Notes: a model not told the origin generated them from the letters alone. Positions 53,832 through 62,728 are shown, numbered from the stretch's first letter. The stretch is 64,000 bases of DNA from Streptomyces globisporus (GCA_014649555.1 BMTG01000002.1:124001-188000), one strand, 5' to 3'. Translations and numbers: made by a program.

Positions 53832-55193
53832 GTGTCCGACCTCACCGCACTCCCGGCCGACTTCACCTGGGGGGTCGCCACCGCCGCGTACCAGATCGAG
53901 GGAGCCGTGGCCGAGGACGGCCGCTCCCCCTCCATCTGGGACACGTTCTCGCACACCCCGGGCAAGGTCGACGGCGGCGACACCGGCGACATCGCCTGCG
54001 ACCACTACCACCGGGTCCCTGAGGACATCGGCCTGATCAAGCAACTCGGCGCGGACGCCTATCGGTTCTCGATCGCCTGGCCGCGCGTCGTGCCCGGCGG
54101 CGACGGGCCCGTCAACAAAGCGGGCCTCGACTTCTACGACCGGCTCGTGGACGGCCTGCTGGAGGCGGGCGTCACCCCGTTCGCCACGCTCTACCACTGG
54201 GACCTGCCGCAGGTGCTCCAGGACCGGGGCGGCTGGACCGTACGGGAGACCTCGGAGCACTTCGCGGCGTACGCCTCCCAGGTGGTGGAGCGCCTGGGCG
54301 ACCGGGTCAAGGACTGGGCGACGCTCAACGAGCCCCTGTGCTCGGCCTGGATCGGGCACCTGGAGGGCCGGATGGCACCGGGTATCACCGACCTGACCGC
54401 CGCCGTGCGCGCCTCGTACCACCTGCACCTGGGCCACGGTCTCGCTGTCCAGGCGATCCGGGCGGCCTCCTCGGACGCCCGGGTCGGCATCGTCAACAAC
54501 CTCAGCCCGATCGAGCCGGCGAGCGCGAGCGAGGCCGACCTCGCAGCCGCCCGCCGCGCCGACGGCCACATCAACCGCTGGTGGCTGGACCCGATCCTGG
54601 GGCGCGGCCACCCGCAGGACATGGTGGAGGAGTACGGCGTCGAACTCCCGGTACAGCCAGGTGACTTGGAGACGATCGCGGCCCCGCTGGACTGGCTGGG
54701 GCTCAACTACTACTTCCGGCAGATCGTCACCGCCGATCCCGACGGGACCGCACCGCATGCCCGGCAGGTCTCCGTCCCCGGCGCCCGGCTCACCCACATG
54801 GACTGGGAGGTCCACGCGGAGGGCCTGGAGCAGCTGTTGCTGCGGCTGACCGAGGAGTACGGCGTCCAGCGGATCTACGTCACCGAGAACGGTTCCGCGT
54901 ACGAGGACGTCGTCGCGGCGGACGGTTCGGTGCACGACCCGGAGCGCGTCCGCTATCTGGAGGAGCACCTGGCCGCCTGCGCCCGCGCGGTCGCAAAGGG
55001 CGCCCCGCTGGCCGGGTACTTCGCCTGGTCCCTGATGGACAACTTCGAGTGGGCGTACGGCTACGACAAGCGGTTCGGCCTGGTCCACGTGGACTACGCG
55101 ACCCAGCGCCGTACGGTCAAGAGCAGCGGGCTCCGGTACGCGGAGCTGGTCCGGGAACACGCGGGGCGCCACGATGGCCGGACGGCCGCCTGA
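53832..55193 (+). CDS. GH1 family beta-glucosidase
   Basis: The 453-residue cytosolic enzyme splits imported beta-glucosides. GH1 landmarks are '[20 protein letters not shown]', the acid/base Glu in '[13 protein letters not shown]' near residue 165 and the nucleophile Glu in '[13 protein letters not shown]' near 351, plus '[20 protein letters not shown]'. No signal peptide is present. The GTG at 53832 follows AAAGG and directly precedes the conserved start; a GTG at 53808 overlapping the permease stop is the alternative. The order resembles the cebEFG-bglC locus of streptomycetes, but the adjacent regulator is ROK rather than CebR. Confidence 0.93.
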   Translation: MSDLTALPADFTWGVATAAYQIEGAVAEDGRSPSIWDTFSHTPGKVDGGDTGDIACDHYHRVPEDIGLIKQLGADAYRFSIAWPRVVPGGDGPVNKAGLDFYDRLVDGLLEAGVTPFATLYHWDLPQVLQDRGGWTVRETSEHFAAYASQVVERLGDRVKDWATLNEPLCSAWIGHLEGRMAPGITDLTAAVRASYHLHLGHGLAVQAIRAASSDARVGIVNNLSPIEPASASEADLAAARRADGHINRWWLDPILGRGHPQDMVEEYGVELPVQPGDLETIAAPLDWLGLNYYFRQIVTADPDGTAPHARQVSVPGARLTHMDWEVHAEGLEQLLLRLTEEYGVQRIYVTENGSAYEDVVAADGSVHDPERVRYLEEHLAACARAVAKGAPLAGYFAWSLMDNFEWAYGYDKRFGLVHVDYATQRRTVKSSGLRYAELVREHAGRHDGRTAA

Positions 55194-55210
55194 TCCCGCT
55201 TCTCCCCGGC

Positions 55211-55252
55211 AGCCCTCCGGCCGCGGCGATCGCTCGCCGCGGCCGGAGGGCT
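55211..55252. terminator. Strong bidirectional terminator after the glucosidase operon
   Basis: A perfect 19-bp stem (AGCCCTCCGGCCGCGGCGA at 55211-55229 with 55234-55252) and a tetraloop lies between the convergent glucosidase (55193) and PEP-mutase-family (55273) stops, followed by TT on the plus strand. Confidence 0.9.
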
Positions 55253-55272
55253 TTCGCATCGCCGGGCAGCCT

Positions 55273-56040
55273 CTAGGAGGAGGGCGCCCACGGCTTCAGC
55301 ATGTCCTTCATCGCGTCCGCCAGCGCGAACTGCAGCAGCGGACCGTAGGTGATGCGGCCGACGCCGAGGCGGCGGAAGCGCTCGAGGTCGTGCTTCACGG
55401 GATGCGCCGTGGTATTCACCGGAACGGCGACGGCCGCGGTCACCGCCGCGAGCAGTTCGTCGTTGTCCTGGATCTTCACCGGGTAGACGCTGTCGGCGCC
55501 GGCCTGTTCCAGGGCTCGCAGTCGCTCGATCACCTCGTCGAGGACGGCGGAGGGGTTCTCCGCGTGCGCGAAGAGATCGGTGCGCCCGTTGACCCAGACC
55601 GGGACCCCCGCGTCGTCGGCCGCCGCGCGCAGACCCGCGACGTAGCTCGCGTGCTCCTGCGTGCTGCGCACGCGTCCGCCCTCCGAGTGGACGGTGTCCT
55701 CGATGTTGAGACCGACACCGCCGGCCTCGACGAGACCGGCGACGAGGTCCGCTGGCTTCTGGCCGTAGCCGGACTCCAGGTCCACGGAGACGGGGACGTC
55801 GACCGCCGCGATGATCGGCCTGACGGCGGCGAGCACCTCCTCGAAGGTCTGGCCCTCCTGGTCCTCGGCCCCGCGGGAGTCGGCGAGCGGATGGCTGCCG
55901 ATGGTCAGCGCGGGGAAGCCCGCGGCGGCCGCGGTCCGCGCGGACCAGACGTCCCAGACGGTGGGCAGTACGAGCGGCTTGTGTTCGGCGTGCAGGTGCT
56001 TGAGGCGCTCAGCGCGCTCGACAGTGGTTCGAAAGTCCAT
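55273..56040 (-). CDS. Isocitrate lyase/PEP mutase family protein
   Basis: The 255-residue protein has the phosphoenolpyruvate mutase/isocitrate lyase barrel: 'LVLPTVWDVWSARTAAAAGF', 'VPVSVDLESGYGQKPADLVA' and 'GGVGLNIEDTVHSEGGRVRS', with Asp/Glu for the metal. It lacks the Lys-Lys-Cys-Gly-His motif of isocitrate lyase, so it is closer to PEP mutase or methylisocitrate/oxaloacetate-cleaving relatives. No phosphonate genes are nearby. It stands alone, with strong hairpins on both sides. Confidence 0.87.
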   Translation of the reverse strand: MDFRTTVERAERLKHLHAEHKPLVLPTVWDVWSARTAAAAGFPALTIGSHPLADSRGAEDQEGQTFEEVLAAVRPIIAAVDVPVSVDLESGYGQKPADLVAGLVEAGGVGLNIEDTVHSEGGRVRSTQEHASYVAGLRAAADDAGVPVWVNGRTDLFAHAENPSAVLDEVIERLRALEQAGADSVYPVKIQDNDELLAAVTAAVAVPVNTTAHPVKHDLERFRRLGVGRITYGPLLQFALADAMKDMLKPWAPSS

Positions 56041-56080
56041 GACGACGACGCTACCCCGCATCGCCCGGGAACCACGTGAC

Positions 56081-56122
56081 GAGCCCGCGGCGGCCACGGA
56101 TGTCCGTGGCCGCCGCGGGCTC
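56081..56122. terminator. Terminator after the secreted glycosidase gene
   Basis: A 19-bp perfect stem (56081-56099 with 56104-56122, arms starting GAGCCCGCGGCGG) closes on a 4-base loop, 57 bases beyond the stop of the minus-strand glycosidase gene. Confidence 0.88.
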
Positions 56123-56178
56123 CCGCCGCGCCGTCGGCGGGGACGGGACGGCGCGGAGGTCCTGCGGGCCCCGCCGGA

Positions 56179-57945
56179 TCAGCGCCGGTAGACGCCGAAC
56201 TCGTAGAGCGAGTAACCCCACGGGGTGCCGCGCTCGGAGGCGCTCACGCGGACGTAGCGCGCGTTGCCGGTGACCTGGATGTCATCGATGCCGCCGTTGC
56301 CCGCCGTCTCGGTGTGGACGGTGTTCCAGTCCTGGCCGTTGTCCGAGGTCTGGACCGTGTACGCCTTGGCGTAGGCGGCCTCCCAGGCCAGCTGGACGTG
56401 GTCGAAGGAGGTGGTCGCGCCCAGGTCGACCTGGATCCACTGCTGGTCGGCCCACTCGCTGGCCCAGCGGGTGTCGAAGGAGCCGTCGACGGCGTTGGCC
56501 GCCGGGCAGGGGCAGCCGACGCTGTCCGGCTGGAACGACGAGGCCTCGGCGGGCTTGCCCGAAGCCAGGTTCACCCCGTCGACCTTCGGCGGAACCACCG
56601 TGAAGGACTTCGTCTCGATGCCGACGTTGCCCTTCCCGTCGGTCGACTTGAGGTAGACCTTCCAGGCGCCGAGCTTGTCCGGCGCGGTGACCTCGAAGGT
56701 GCCGTCACCCCGGTCGGTGAATTCGGCGTCCGTCAACTGGCCGCTGTCGTCGATGTACTTGGAGTTCACCAGCACCTGGTGGGTGAGCGCGTCGCCGTCC
56801 GGGTCGGAGACGGACGCCCGGAACGTGAACGGCTTGCCCGCCTCGACGGCCGAGGCGTTGTCGACGGTCATGCCGCTGATGACCGGCGGGGTGTTGTCGC
56901 CGGAGGTGTCCGCCCCGTACGCCTCCTTCACCGCGTAGTACGAGAGCCGCTTCTGGCCCGCCGGGAGCAGGTTGAACCAGACGCCGCCGAAGTCGTACTC
57001 GGTGCCGTAGTGGAACAACGTGGCCCCGAGCGAGACCCCCTGATGCCCATTCACGCAGTCCCAGGCCCGCTGGTAGCCCTCCGCCTTCGCCACGTCGGTG
57101 GGTTCGTCCGGGATGCCGTTGGCGTCGTCCGGGACCTCCCACTCGCCTGCGGGTCCGCCCTCGGTGACGATGTAGGGCTTGTCGTAGCCGCCGCTCTCCC
57201 AGGTGGCGCGGATGTCGCAGACGGCGTCGTAGGAGTTGACGGCGTACAGGTCGAGGTCGGGCGCGTTCTTCTTGTAGTACGGCCAGGCCCCGGTCCAGGC
57301 GTCGGTGGAGGTGACCGGGTGGTTCGGGTCGATCGCGTGGATCTTCTTGGCGATCTCGTTGACGAACGTGGTGTACGCGTCGCGCTGCCGCTCCAGCTCG
57401 TCGCCGTTGTAGCAGTTCTGCAGGCCGAGCACCGACTCGTTGCCGACGTTCCACATGAGGACGCCCTCATGGTCCTTGTAGGCCTCCACCCACTTCGGGA
57501 ACTCGGCGAGCATGTCGTTCTTGTACGCGGTGTCCGTCAGGTAGTTCACACAGCCGCCGCTGCCGGGGCCGCCGCCCGGCTGCAGCCAGAACCCGGCAAT
57601 CACCTTGATGCCGTTCTCGGCCGCGCTGTCCAGCAGGGGCTTCGTGGTGGCGTCGGTGCCCCACGTGCGGATCGTGTTGACGCCCATCGACTTCACATCG
57701 GGCATGTACCGCCCGGCGTCCGCGACGGACGGACCCCAGGTCAGACCCTTCACGGTGTACGGTGCGCCGTCCACGGTCAGCTGCCAGGCCCCCTGGGAGC
57801 CGGTCACCTTCACCACGCTTCCGGCGGCCTGGGCGGTCGGGACCGGGAGGGCGGCCGCCGCGGCGGCCAGGACTCCGGCGACGGCGAGGCGTGCGGTGGT
57901 ACGGCCACGGGGGCGGGCCGGTCGTCGGGAACGGGACGTGATCAT
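56179..57945 (-). CDS. Secreted clan GH-A glycoside hydrolase with Ig-like and discoidin (F5/8C) domains
   Basis: The 588-residue exported enzyme has an Arg-rich signal peptide ending 'VPTAQAAG', a TIM-barrel hydrolase of about 300 residues ('VKGLTWGPSVADAGRYMPDV'), with the acid/base Glu in 'LMWNVGNESVLGL' near 167 and the nucleophile Glu in 'YIVTEGGPAGEW' near 263. A Cadherin/Ig-like domain follows ('TPPVISGMTVDN'), then a CBM32-like discoidin domain from about 450. The barrel resembles GH2 C-terminal or GH72-like beta-glucan enzymes, so a fungal or plant beta-glucan is a plausible target. A LacI-type palindrome lies 63 bases upstream. The ATG at 57945 is the first to precede the signal. 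Confidence 0.82.
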   Translation of the reverse strand: MITSRSRRPARPRGRTTARLAVAGVLAAAAAALPVPTAQAAGSVVKVTGSQGAWQLTVDGAPYTVKGLTWGPSVADAGRYMPDVKSMGVNTIRTWGTDATTKPLLDSAAENGIKVIAGFWLQPGGGPGSGGCVNYLTDTAYKNDMLAEFPKWVEAYKDHEGVLMWNVGNESVLGLQNCYNGDELERQRDAYTTFVNEIAKKIHAIDPNHPVTSTDAWTGAWPYYKKNAPDLDLYAVNSYDAVCDIRATWESGGYDKPYIVTEGGPAGEWEVPDDANGIPDEPTDVAKAEGYQRAWDCVNGHQGVSLGATLFHYGTEYDFGGVWFNLLPAGQKRLSYYAVKEAYGADTSGDNTPPVISGMTVDNASAVEAGKPFTFRASVSDPDGDALTHQVLVNSKYIDDSGQLTDAEFTDRGDGTFEVTAPDKLGAWKVYLKSTDGKGNVGIETKSFTVVPPKVDGVNLASGKPAEASSFQPDSVGCPCPAANAVDGSFDTRWASEWADQQWIQVDLGATTSFDHVQLAWEAAYAKAYTVQTSDNGQDWNTVHTETAGNGGIDDIQVTGNARYVRVSASERGTPWGYSLYEFGVYRR

Positions 57946-58007
57946 GGGGGAGAAGCTCCTCACGGGAGTCGCGGTGCGGGTGGGGTTACCGGAGTACGGG
58001 ATAGCTT

Positions 58008-58021
58008 GGAGAGCGCTCTCC
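58008..58021. promoter_or_regulatory. LacI-type operator GGAGAGCGCTCTCC upstream of the glycosidase gene
   Basis: The perfect 14-base palindrome is identical to that in the lacI promoter (47435). It lies 62 bases upstream of the glycosidase ATG. Its right end overlaps the stem of the terminator of the preceding DUF1996 gene. Confidence 0.72.
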
Positions 58022-58051
58022 CTCATGGGTGCGGTGCACCCATGAGGGAGA
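58017..58051 (-). terminator. Terminator after the DUF1996 gene, overlapping an operator
   Basis: A perfect 16-bp stem (58017-58032 with 58036-58051) with a 3-base loop GGT starts 15 bases past the DUF1996 stop. Its distal arm shares five bases with the operator at 58008-58021. Confidence 0.8.
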
Positions 58052-58066
58052 CGCGACGGGGAGGGG

Positions 58067-59188
58067 TCAGGGTCGGGGCAGTTCGTAGTTCTCGTCGAGG
58101 GCCGCGCCCTCGCCCGGGTTGTTCTCGTCGTAGCCACGGGCGTTGCACTGGAGAGCGCCGACGATGCAGTGGTCGACCAGGGCGTCGAGCGTGGCGTCGT
58201 CCCAGGCGTTGAAGAAGTCGTAGTGGAAGGAGTGGCCGGTGCCGCTGGCCAGCCTCACCTGCGACATGTCACCGTTGACCGGCCACGCCATCTTGAACTC
58301 GATCATCGGCAGGGCGACCGGGTGGCTCGGCGGGCAGACGTCCTGGTTGGCCCCCATCACGACCGGGTAGGCCATGTGGGCCTTGTGGTCGGGAGTGTCC
58401 AGATACTTGCCGTCCCAGCAACTGGGCGCCTGCATGCGCAGGTTGAGCTGGGTGTCCTGGCTGGTCGGGCAGGCGGCCGGGAAGTCGTAGTTGTGGTAGC
58501 TCTCGCCGCACTCGTACCCCTCGACCATGCCGGGATGGTTGCGGAACTCCTCGGCGGTCTGCGTGGGGCTCCCGACGACGAACCGGAGCCCCTTGGGGAA
58601 GGACCGCACCGTGCGGTAGTCGGTGACTCCGGCCTTGTAGTAGATGGTCTGGGGGCCGACCGGGCGGACCTCCTCGTTCCCGTTGTAGAGGGTCGGCATC
58701 CAGTACGCGGACCGGTCACCGGGCGCCAGGCACTTGGTGCCGCCCGCACTCAGGGACGCGGTGGTGCTGTTCGCGTTCGTGGTGTCGTTGCCCATGAACG
58801 TGTGGTCGTGCGAGGCGCCGGCCTGGCCCGGATAGACGATCGGGTCGTCCGGGGCGGTGTGGTTGACCGAGCAGTTGGCCTGGAACTCGTGGAAGTAGCG
58901 GTGCGGCGGGATCTCGTCGGACGGCTCCACGCCCGTGACCGGCGGTTCCGCGGGTATGTAGCCGTCGCCGTCGGGGTCGTCCCCGAAGGCCACGGGCTTG
59001 GCCGGCGCCATCTTGTGCCCCTGCATGACGTGCGAGGCCGCGGCGGGCTTGCCGGCCGCCTCCGGGGCCGTGCCGGCGGCGCCCGGACCGGCGTTCGCGA
59101 TCGCGGACAGCCCGAGCGCGACGAGCGCCAGGGCGGTGGCCACGACCAGCACGGACACCAGGGTTGATCGGTTGAGTCTTGTCACCAT
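58067..59188 (-). CDS. Secreted DUF1996 domain protein
   Basis: The 373-residue protein has a signal peptide ('VVATALALVALGLSAIANAG') and a DUF1996 domain: 'DEIPPHRYFHEFQANCSVNH', 'QAGASHDHTFMGNDTTNANS' and 'HYDFFNAWDDATLDALVDHC'. His/Asp-rich segments and several Cys pairs suggest a metal-binding, disulfide-stabilised fold. DUF1996 is common in fungal wall-associated proteins; its function is unknown. GGAGG five bases before the ATG at 59188 decides the start over two earlier ATGs. A LacI-type palindrome lies 132 bases upstream. Confidence 0.85.
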   Translation of the reverse strand: MVTRLNRSTLVSVLVVATALALVALGLSAIANAGPGAAGTAPEAAGKPAAASHVMQGHKMAPAKPVAFGDDPDGDGYIPAEPPVTGVEPSDEIPPHRYFHEFQANCSVNHTAPDDPIVYPGQAGASHDHTFMGNDTTNANSTTASLSAGGTKCLAPGDRSAYWMPTLYNGNEEVRPVGPQTIYYKAGVTDYRTVRSFPKGLRFVVGSPTQTAEEFRNHPGMVEGYECGESYHNYDFPAACPTSQDTQLNLRMQAPSCWDGKYLDTPDHKAHMAYPVVMGANQDVCPPSHPVALPMIEFKMAWPVNGDMSQVRLASGTGHSFHYDFFNAWDDATLDALVDHCIVGALQCNARGYDENNPGEGAALDENYELPRP

Positions 59189-59320
59189 AGGGACCTCCAT
59201 GCCGCTCTTCATCCCTGCACTTCGGGTGCACGGTGGGGGGAAAGGGTGAGCTGGACGGTGCAGCCGGGAAGAGACTCCACCCTGCGCGTCACGAGGCCGG
59301 CGGACCGCGGGATCTCTCTG

Positions 59321-59334
59321 GGAGAGCGCTCTCC
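59321..59334. promoter_or_regulatory. LacI-type operator GGAGAGCGCTCTCC upstream of the DUF1996 gene
   Basis: Third copy of the identical 14-base palindrome, 132 bases before the DUF1996 start and after the protease terminator (59420-59447). Confidence 0.72.
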
Positions 59335-59419
59335 AAAGCGGTGCCAGTGTTGCGCCGAGGCTGAGAGGGTGTCAATAGCTTGTGAACGATGCGCCGCCCA
59401 AAGGCTGTTGACGCAAGGA

Positions 59420-59447
59420 AGCGGCCCCGCACACCGGCGGGGCCGCT
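59420..59447. terminator. Terminator after the serine protease gene
   Basis: AGCGGCCCCGC (59420-59430) pairs exactly with 59437-59447 over a 6-base loop, 67 bases beyond the protease stop on the minus strand. Confidence 0.75.
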
Positions 59448-59514
59448 CATCGGTCCTACGTCGTACTGCCGGGGCCCGCTCCGCCGGGGAGGACGGCGGG
59501 ACGGCTCCCCCGGA

Positions 59515-60657
59515 TCACGCGGTGTGCAGCCTCAGTCCGTACCGGTTGAGGATCTCGTTGATCGGCTGGTACCAGGTCTCGCCGCCGCTGGTGCAGTTGC
59601 CCCAGCCGCCCGAGGTGACACCCTGGGCCTGGTCGCCGCTGATGAACGAGCCGCCGGAGTCACCGCCCTGGGCGCAGACGCTCGTCTTGGTCATCTGGTG
59701 GACGGCGCCCTGGCTGTAGTTGACGGTCTCGTTCTTGGCGAGGACGCGGCCGCAGTGCCAGCGCGTGGTGGAGCCGGAGCGGCAGATCGAGGCGCCGATC
59801 GGAGCCTCGTTCGAGCCACGGACGAGCTGGTCCGGAACGGTGCCCCAGCCGAGCACGACCGGGACGGTCCACCAGCCGCTGCCGACGTTCACCCAGGCGT
59901 AGTCGTCACCGGGGAAGGACGATCCCTGGAAGTTGCCGATGTAGGAGTTGTCCCAGCCGCGGACCTGCTGACCGGTACCGCCGCAGTGCCCGGCGGTGAC
60001 GAAGCCGCCGTGCACCGAGAAGCCGATGGAGCAGCGGACGTTGCCCGTGTAGTACGGGTCGCCGCCGACCGTTCCGGCGGCGAAGGTCTGCGGAGCCTCG
60101 GCGGTCGCCTTCACCGTGACGGGACCGGCCTTGCGGGCCTTGGCGACGAAGGCCCGGACATCGTTGTCAGTCTGCTCTGCGGCGACGACGTTCACGACGA
60201 CGCGACTGGTGGCCGGGTCGACGTGCCAGCTGCTCACCCCGGACGGAGCTTTCAGGGCGTCGATCCGCGCCTTGGCGGCATCGAGGCTCTTGGCCGAGTG
60301 CTCGACGAGCCGGGTGTCGGCACCGGTCGCCCGCACGGCTTCGGCCTTCTCGGCGGTGGTGACCGCGATGGTCAGCCTGCCGGTCTTCGCGTCGAGCCAG
60401 GAGCCCCCGAAGGAGGAGCCCGCGGCGCGCTCCGCCTTCTTCTCCAGGGCGGTGGCGGCCTTCTCGTCGGCGAGCCGGGTGAGGGCCTGCTTCTCGGTGA
60501 GGCCGAGGTCGCGCTGCATGGCGGAGAGCAGGGCGGCGGAGGCGGGAGGTTCGGCGGGGGCGGGCGCGGCGGAGGCGGACACCGGACCGGCGGCGGTCCA
60601 GGCTCCGATCACCAGGAGCGCGGACAGACCGGTCCGCAGCAGGGTTGCGTGTCTCAA
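59515..60657 (-). CDS. Secreted S1E-type serine protease (streptogrisin/alpha-lytic family) with propeptide
   Basis: The 380-residue preproprotein has a signal peptide, a propeptide of about 165 residues ending near 'AEAPQTFAAGTVGGDPYYTG', and a chymotrypsin-fold protease with the triad in 'GFVTAGHCGGTG' (His, about 223), 'SSFPGDDYAWVNV' (Asp, about 250) and 'CAQGGDSGGSFISG' (Ser, about 334). The prodomain 'LGLTEKQALTRLADEKAATA' is the alpha-lytic type foldase. The only start that keeps the signal peptide is a TTG at 60657 with GGAAGG upstream. A TGAGAGCGCTCTCA palindrome lies 79 bases before the start. Confidence 0.92.
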   Translation of the reverse strand: MRHATLLRTGLSALLVIGAWTAAGPVSASAAPAPAEPPASAALLSAMQRDLGLTEKQALTRLADEKAATALEKKAERAAGSSFGGSWLDAKTGRLTIAVTTAEKAEAVRATGADTRLVEHSAKSLDAAKARIDALKAPSGVSSWHVDPATSRVVVNVVAAEQTDNDVRAFVAKARKAGPVTVKATAEAPQTFAAGTVGGDPYYTGNVRCSIGFSVHGGFVTAGHCGGTGQQVRGWDNSYIGNFQGSSFPGDDYAWVNVGSGWWTVPVVLGWGTVPDQLVRGSNEAPIGASICRSGSTTRWHCGRVLAKNETVNYSQGAVHQMTKTSVCAQGGDSGGSFISGDQAQGVTSGGWGNCTSGGETWYQPINEILNRYGLRLHTA

Positions 60658-60736
60658 GGGAGTGACCCTTCCTGTTGTTCCAACGACGTGGGGGTGGAAC
60701 GGGAGGCGTCCGGGAGCGCGATCCGATCGTGCCTTT

Positions 60737-60750
60737 TGAGAGCGCTCTCA
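60737..60750. promoter_or_regulatory. LacI-type operator TGAGAGCGCTCTCA upstream of the protease gene
   Basis: Fourth palindrome with the GAGAGCGCTCTC core; the outer pair is T/A instead of G/C. It ends 79 bases before the protease start. Confidence 0.68.
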
Positions 60751-60945
60751 GATGTGCCGTTCCCGGACTGTAGCGGAGTTCAAGAGTCAGGTCCATGCCA
60801 ATGACAGGAGGTGCGCGGGAGGGGTCCGGGGCGCTGTGCGCACCGGGGTTGAGTAGGCGTACTCATCCGCCCCGCGGAGACTGGTCCTACGGTCACAGGA
60901 ACACGGGGCAGCACCCGATGGCAGAACCAGGTGGAGGAGCAGATC

Positions 60946-61986
60946 ATGGCCGGATCACGCCGCAGACGGTGGAGAGCCGGGCTCACCGGCGCGCTGGCGG
61001 GTTCGCTGGTCGTGCTGCTGGGCGCGTGCGGCGTGGTGGACACGAAGGACGACCGCCGGGCGGCGGAGGAACTGGCCGAGAAGCACTTCCCCGGGAAGCT
61101 CAAGGCGATCGGGGCGCGCACGCTCTTCCCGGGTTCCGGCGGCTCGGAGGTCACGTTCGCGGTGACCGACGACCGCGACGCCGTGGTCCGGCTCCGCATC
61201 GACACGGACGAGGCGGACCGGGGCCTGTGCGACCGGAAGGAGTGCGCGGGCGTGCTGGCCGAGGCCGTGCAGCGCGGGCGGCAGCAGGCCGAGGACTTCC
61301 GTACACTCCGGGACGCCTTCGACGCCTGCGGCTACGAGGTCGTCGCCCTGGGCACGACCGGCACTCCGCCCTACGTGGTGGCCGAGCTGACGAACGGCAC
61401 CGTGACAAAGGTGCTCGGTGAGATCGGGGAGTGCGTCCAGCGGTGGGTCACGGCGAGCGGGGCCGACAGCGCGTTGGCGAAGGCGCAGGCCTCGTACGTG
61501 AACGTGGTCTCCCCGTCGGTCGCCGACCGGCGCGACCGGGGCAAGGATTCCTGGCCGACGATGATGCGGCTGACCCGGTCGGGCCTGCTGGCCTCGCTCA
61601 CCAAGCACGCCTACTTCTCGGCGAGTTACGAGATCGATGGGGGCCGGGTCGACACGACGGGCAGCGCCAGGATCGTCCGCCCGTTCCGGGAGCGGCAGGA
61701 GTTCGGCGAGGCCGTGCAGAACGCGGTGAAGGAGCAGCTGCGCGCCACCTACCCCCGGTTGGTCGTGAGCGACTACCAGTGGATCTGGCGGCTGGAGCCG
61801 GGCCGGGTGGACCGGCAGACCGGTTACGTCCTGTTCTGCCCCGAGCCGGGGGCGCGCGGGCGGTGCGTCAACCCCGACGACGCGGCCCTGGTGACGACGG
61901 ACGAGCGTGGCAACCCGGTGGGGAAGATCCGGCTCGTCCATGACGTCCGCGAGGGCACGGGGGCGCTGCGGCTGCCGCCGTACTGA
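60946..61986 (+). CDS. Lipoprotein of unknown function
   Basis: The 346-residue protein has a basic N-terminus and lipobox ('AGSLVVLLGACGVVD'), so it is membrane-anchored on the outside. The body starts with 'KDDRRAAEELAEKHFPGKLK' and has a Cys set 'GLCDRKECAG' that may form a disulfide. I recognise no family; similar SCO7657-like or other exported proteins of this size are common in Streptomyces, without known role. GGAGGAG precedes the ATG at 60946. It is divergent from the protease gene. Confidence 0.7.
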   Translation: MAGSRRRRWRAGLTGALAGSLVVLLGACGVVDTKDDRRAAEELAEKHFPGKLKAIGARTLFPGSGGSEVTFAVTDDRDAVVRLRIDTDEADRGLCDRKECAGVLAEAVQRGRQQAEDFRTLRDAFDACGYEVVALGTTGTPPYVVAELTNGTVTKVLGEIGECVQRWVTASGADSALAKAQASYVNVVSPSVADRRDRGKDSWPTMMRLTRSGLLASLTKHAYFSASYEIDGGRVDTTGSARIVRPFRERQEFGEAVQNAVKEQLRATYPRLVVSDYQWIWRLEPGRVDRQTGYVLFCPEPGARGRCVNPDDAALVTTDERGNPVGKIRLVHDVREGTGALRLPPY

Positions 61987-62041
61987 CCGGCCGGACGTGC
62001 CCCGCCGGCCCGGATCGACACCCCCTATTAGGGTCACAGGC

Positions 62042-62701
62042 ATGACGACACCCCTTGCAGGCAGCGCTTTCGACTCGCTCCACCTCGACGCCGTGACCGA
62101 CCAGGAGGCGCTGCGCCGCGCCTACGAACTGCCCGGGGCCGCGGCCATCCGCAAGCAGATGACCGAACTCACCGAGCAGACACAGCGGTTGATCGGGTGC
62201 TCGTCACTGGTCCTGGTCGCCAGCGCGGACGCCGAGGGCAACTGCGACGTCTCGCCGCGTGGCGGCCCGGCCGGGTTCGTCTCCGTCCTGGACGCACGGA
62301 CGGTGGCGATACCGGACGCGACCGGCAACAAGCGGCTGGACACCCTGCAGAACGTCATCGCCACCGGACGGGCCGGTCTGCTGTTCTTCATTCCCGGGCG
62401 CACCACGACGCTCCGGGTGAACGGCCGGGCCTGCGTCTCCACCCGCCCGGATCTTCTGTCGCAGCTCACCGCCGTGGGCAAGCCGCCGGCCAGCGCCCTG
62501 GTGATCGGGATCGAGGAGGTCTACCCGCACTGCCCCAAGTCGCTGCTGCGCAGTGGGGCCTGGAAGCCGGAGCAGTGGCTGCCGGCGGACGCCCAGCCGA
62601 CCTCGGCCGAGGTGACCCTGGCGCAGCTGCGGATGCCGGAGCTGTCGATCGCCGACATCGAGCAGCGGGAGGCGGAATCGCTCAAGTACCGGTACGAGTA
62701 G
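62042..62701 (+). CDS. PPOX-class FMN-dependent flavoprotein (MSMEG_1061-like)
   Basis: The 219-residue protein has a split-barrel pyridoxamine-phosphate-oxidase fold: 'LVLVASADAEGNCDVSPRGG', 'IPDATGNKRLDTLQNVIATG' and 'LLFFIPGRTTTLRVNGRACV'. Relatives bind FMN or F420 and reduce diverse substrates, and the 'YPHCPKSLLRSGAWKPEQW' end fits that subfamily. No Shine-Dalgarno site is seen just before the ATG at 62042, and TAGGGT 8 bases upstream could be a -10, so translation may be leaderless. Confidence 0.85.
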   Translation: MTTPLAGSAFDSLHLDAVTDQEALRRAYELPGAAAIRKQMTELTEQTQRLIGCSSLVLVASADAEGNCDVSPRGGPAGFVSVLDARTVAIPDATGNKRLDTLQNVIATGRAGLLFFIPGRTTTLRVNGRACVSTRPDLLSQLTAVGKPPASALVIGIEEVYPHCPKSLLRSGAWKPEQWLPADAQPTSAEVTLAQLRMPELSIADIEQREAESLKYRYE

Positions 62702-62728
62702 GAGGGCCCCTGTGCCGCCGGACACTCC

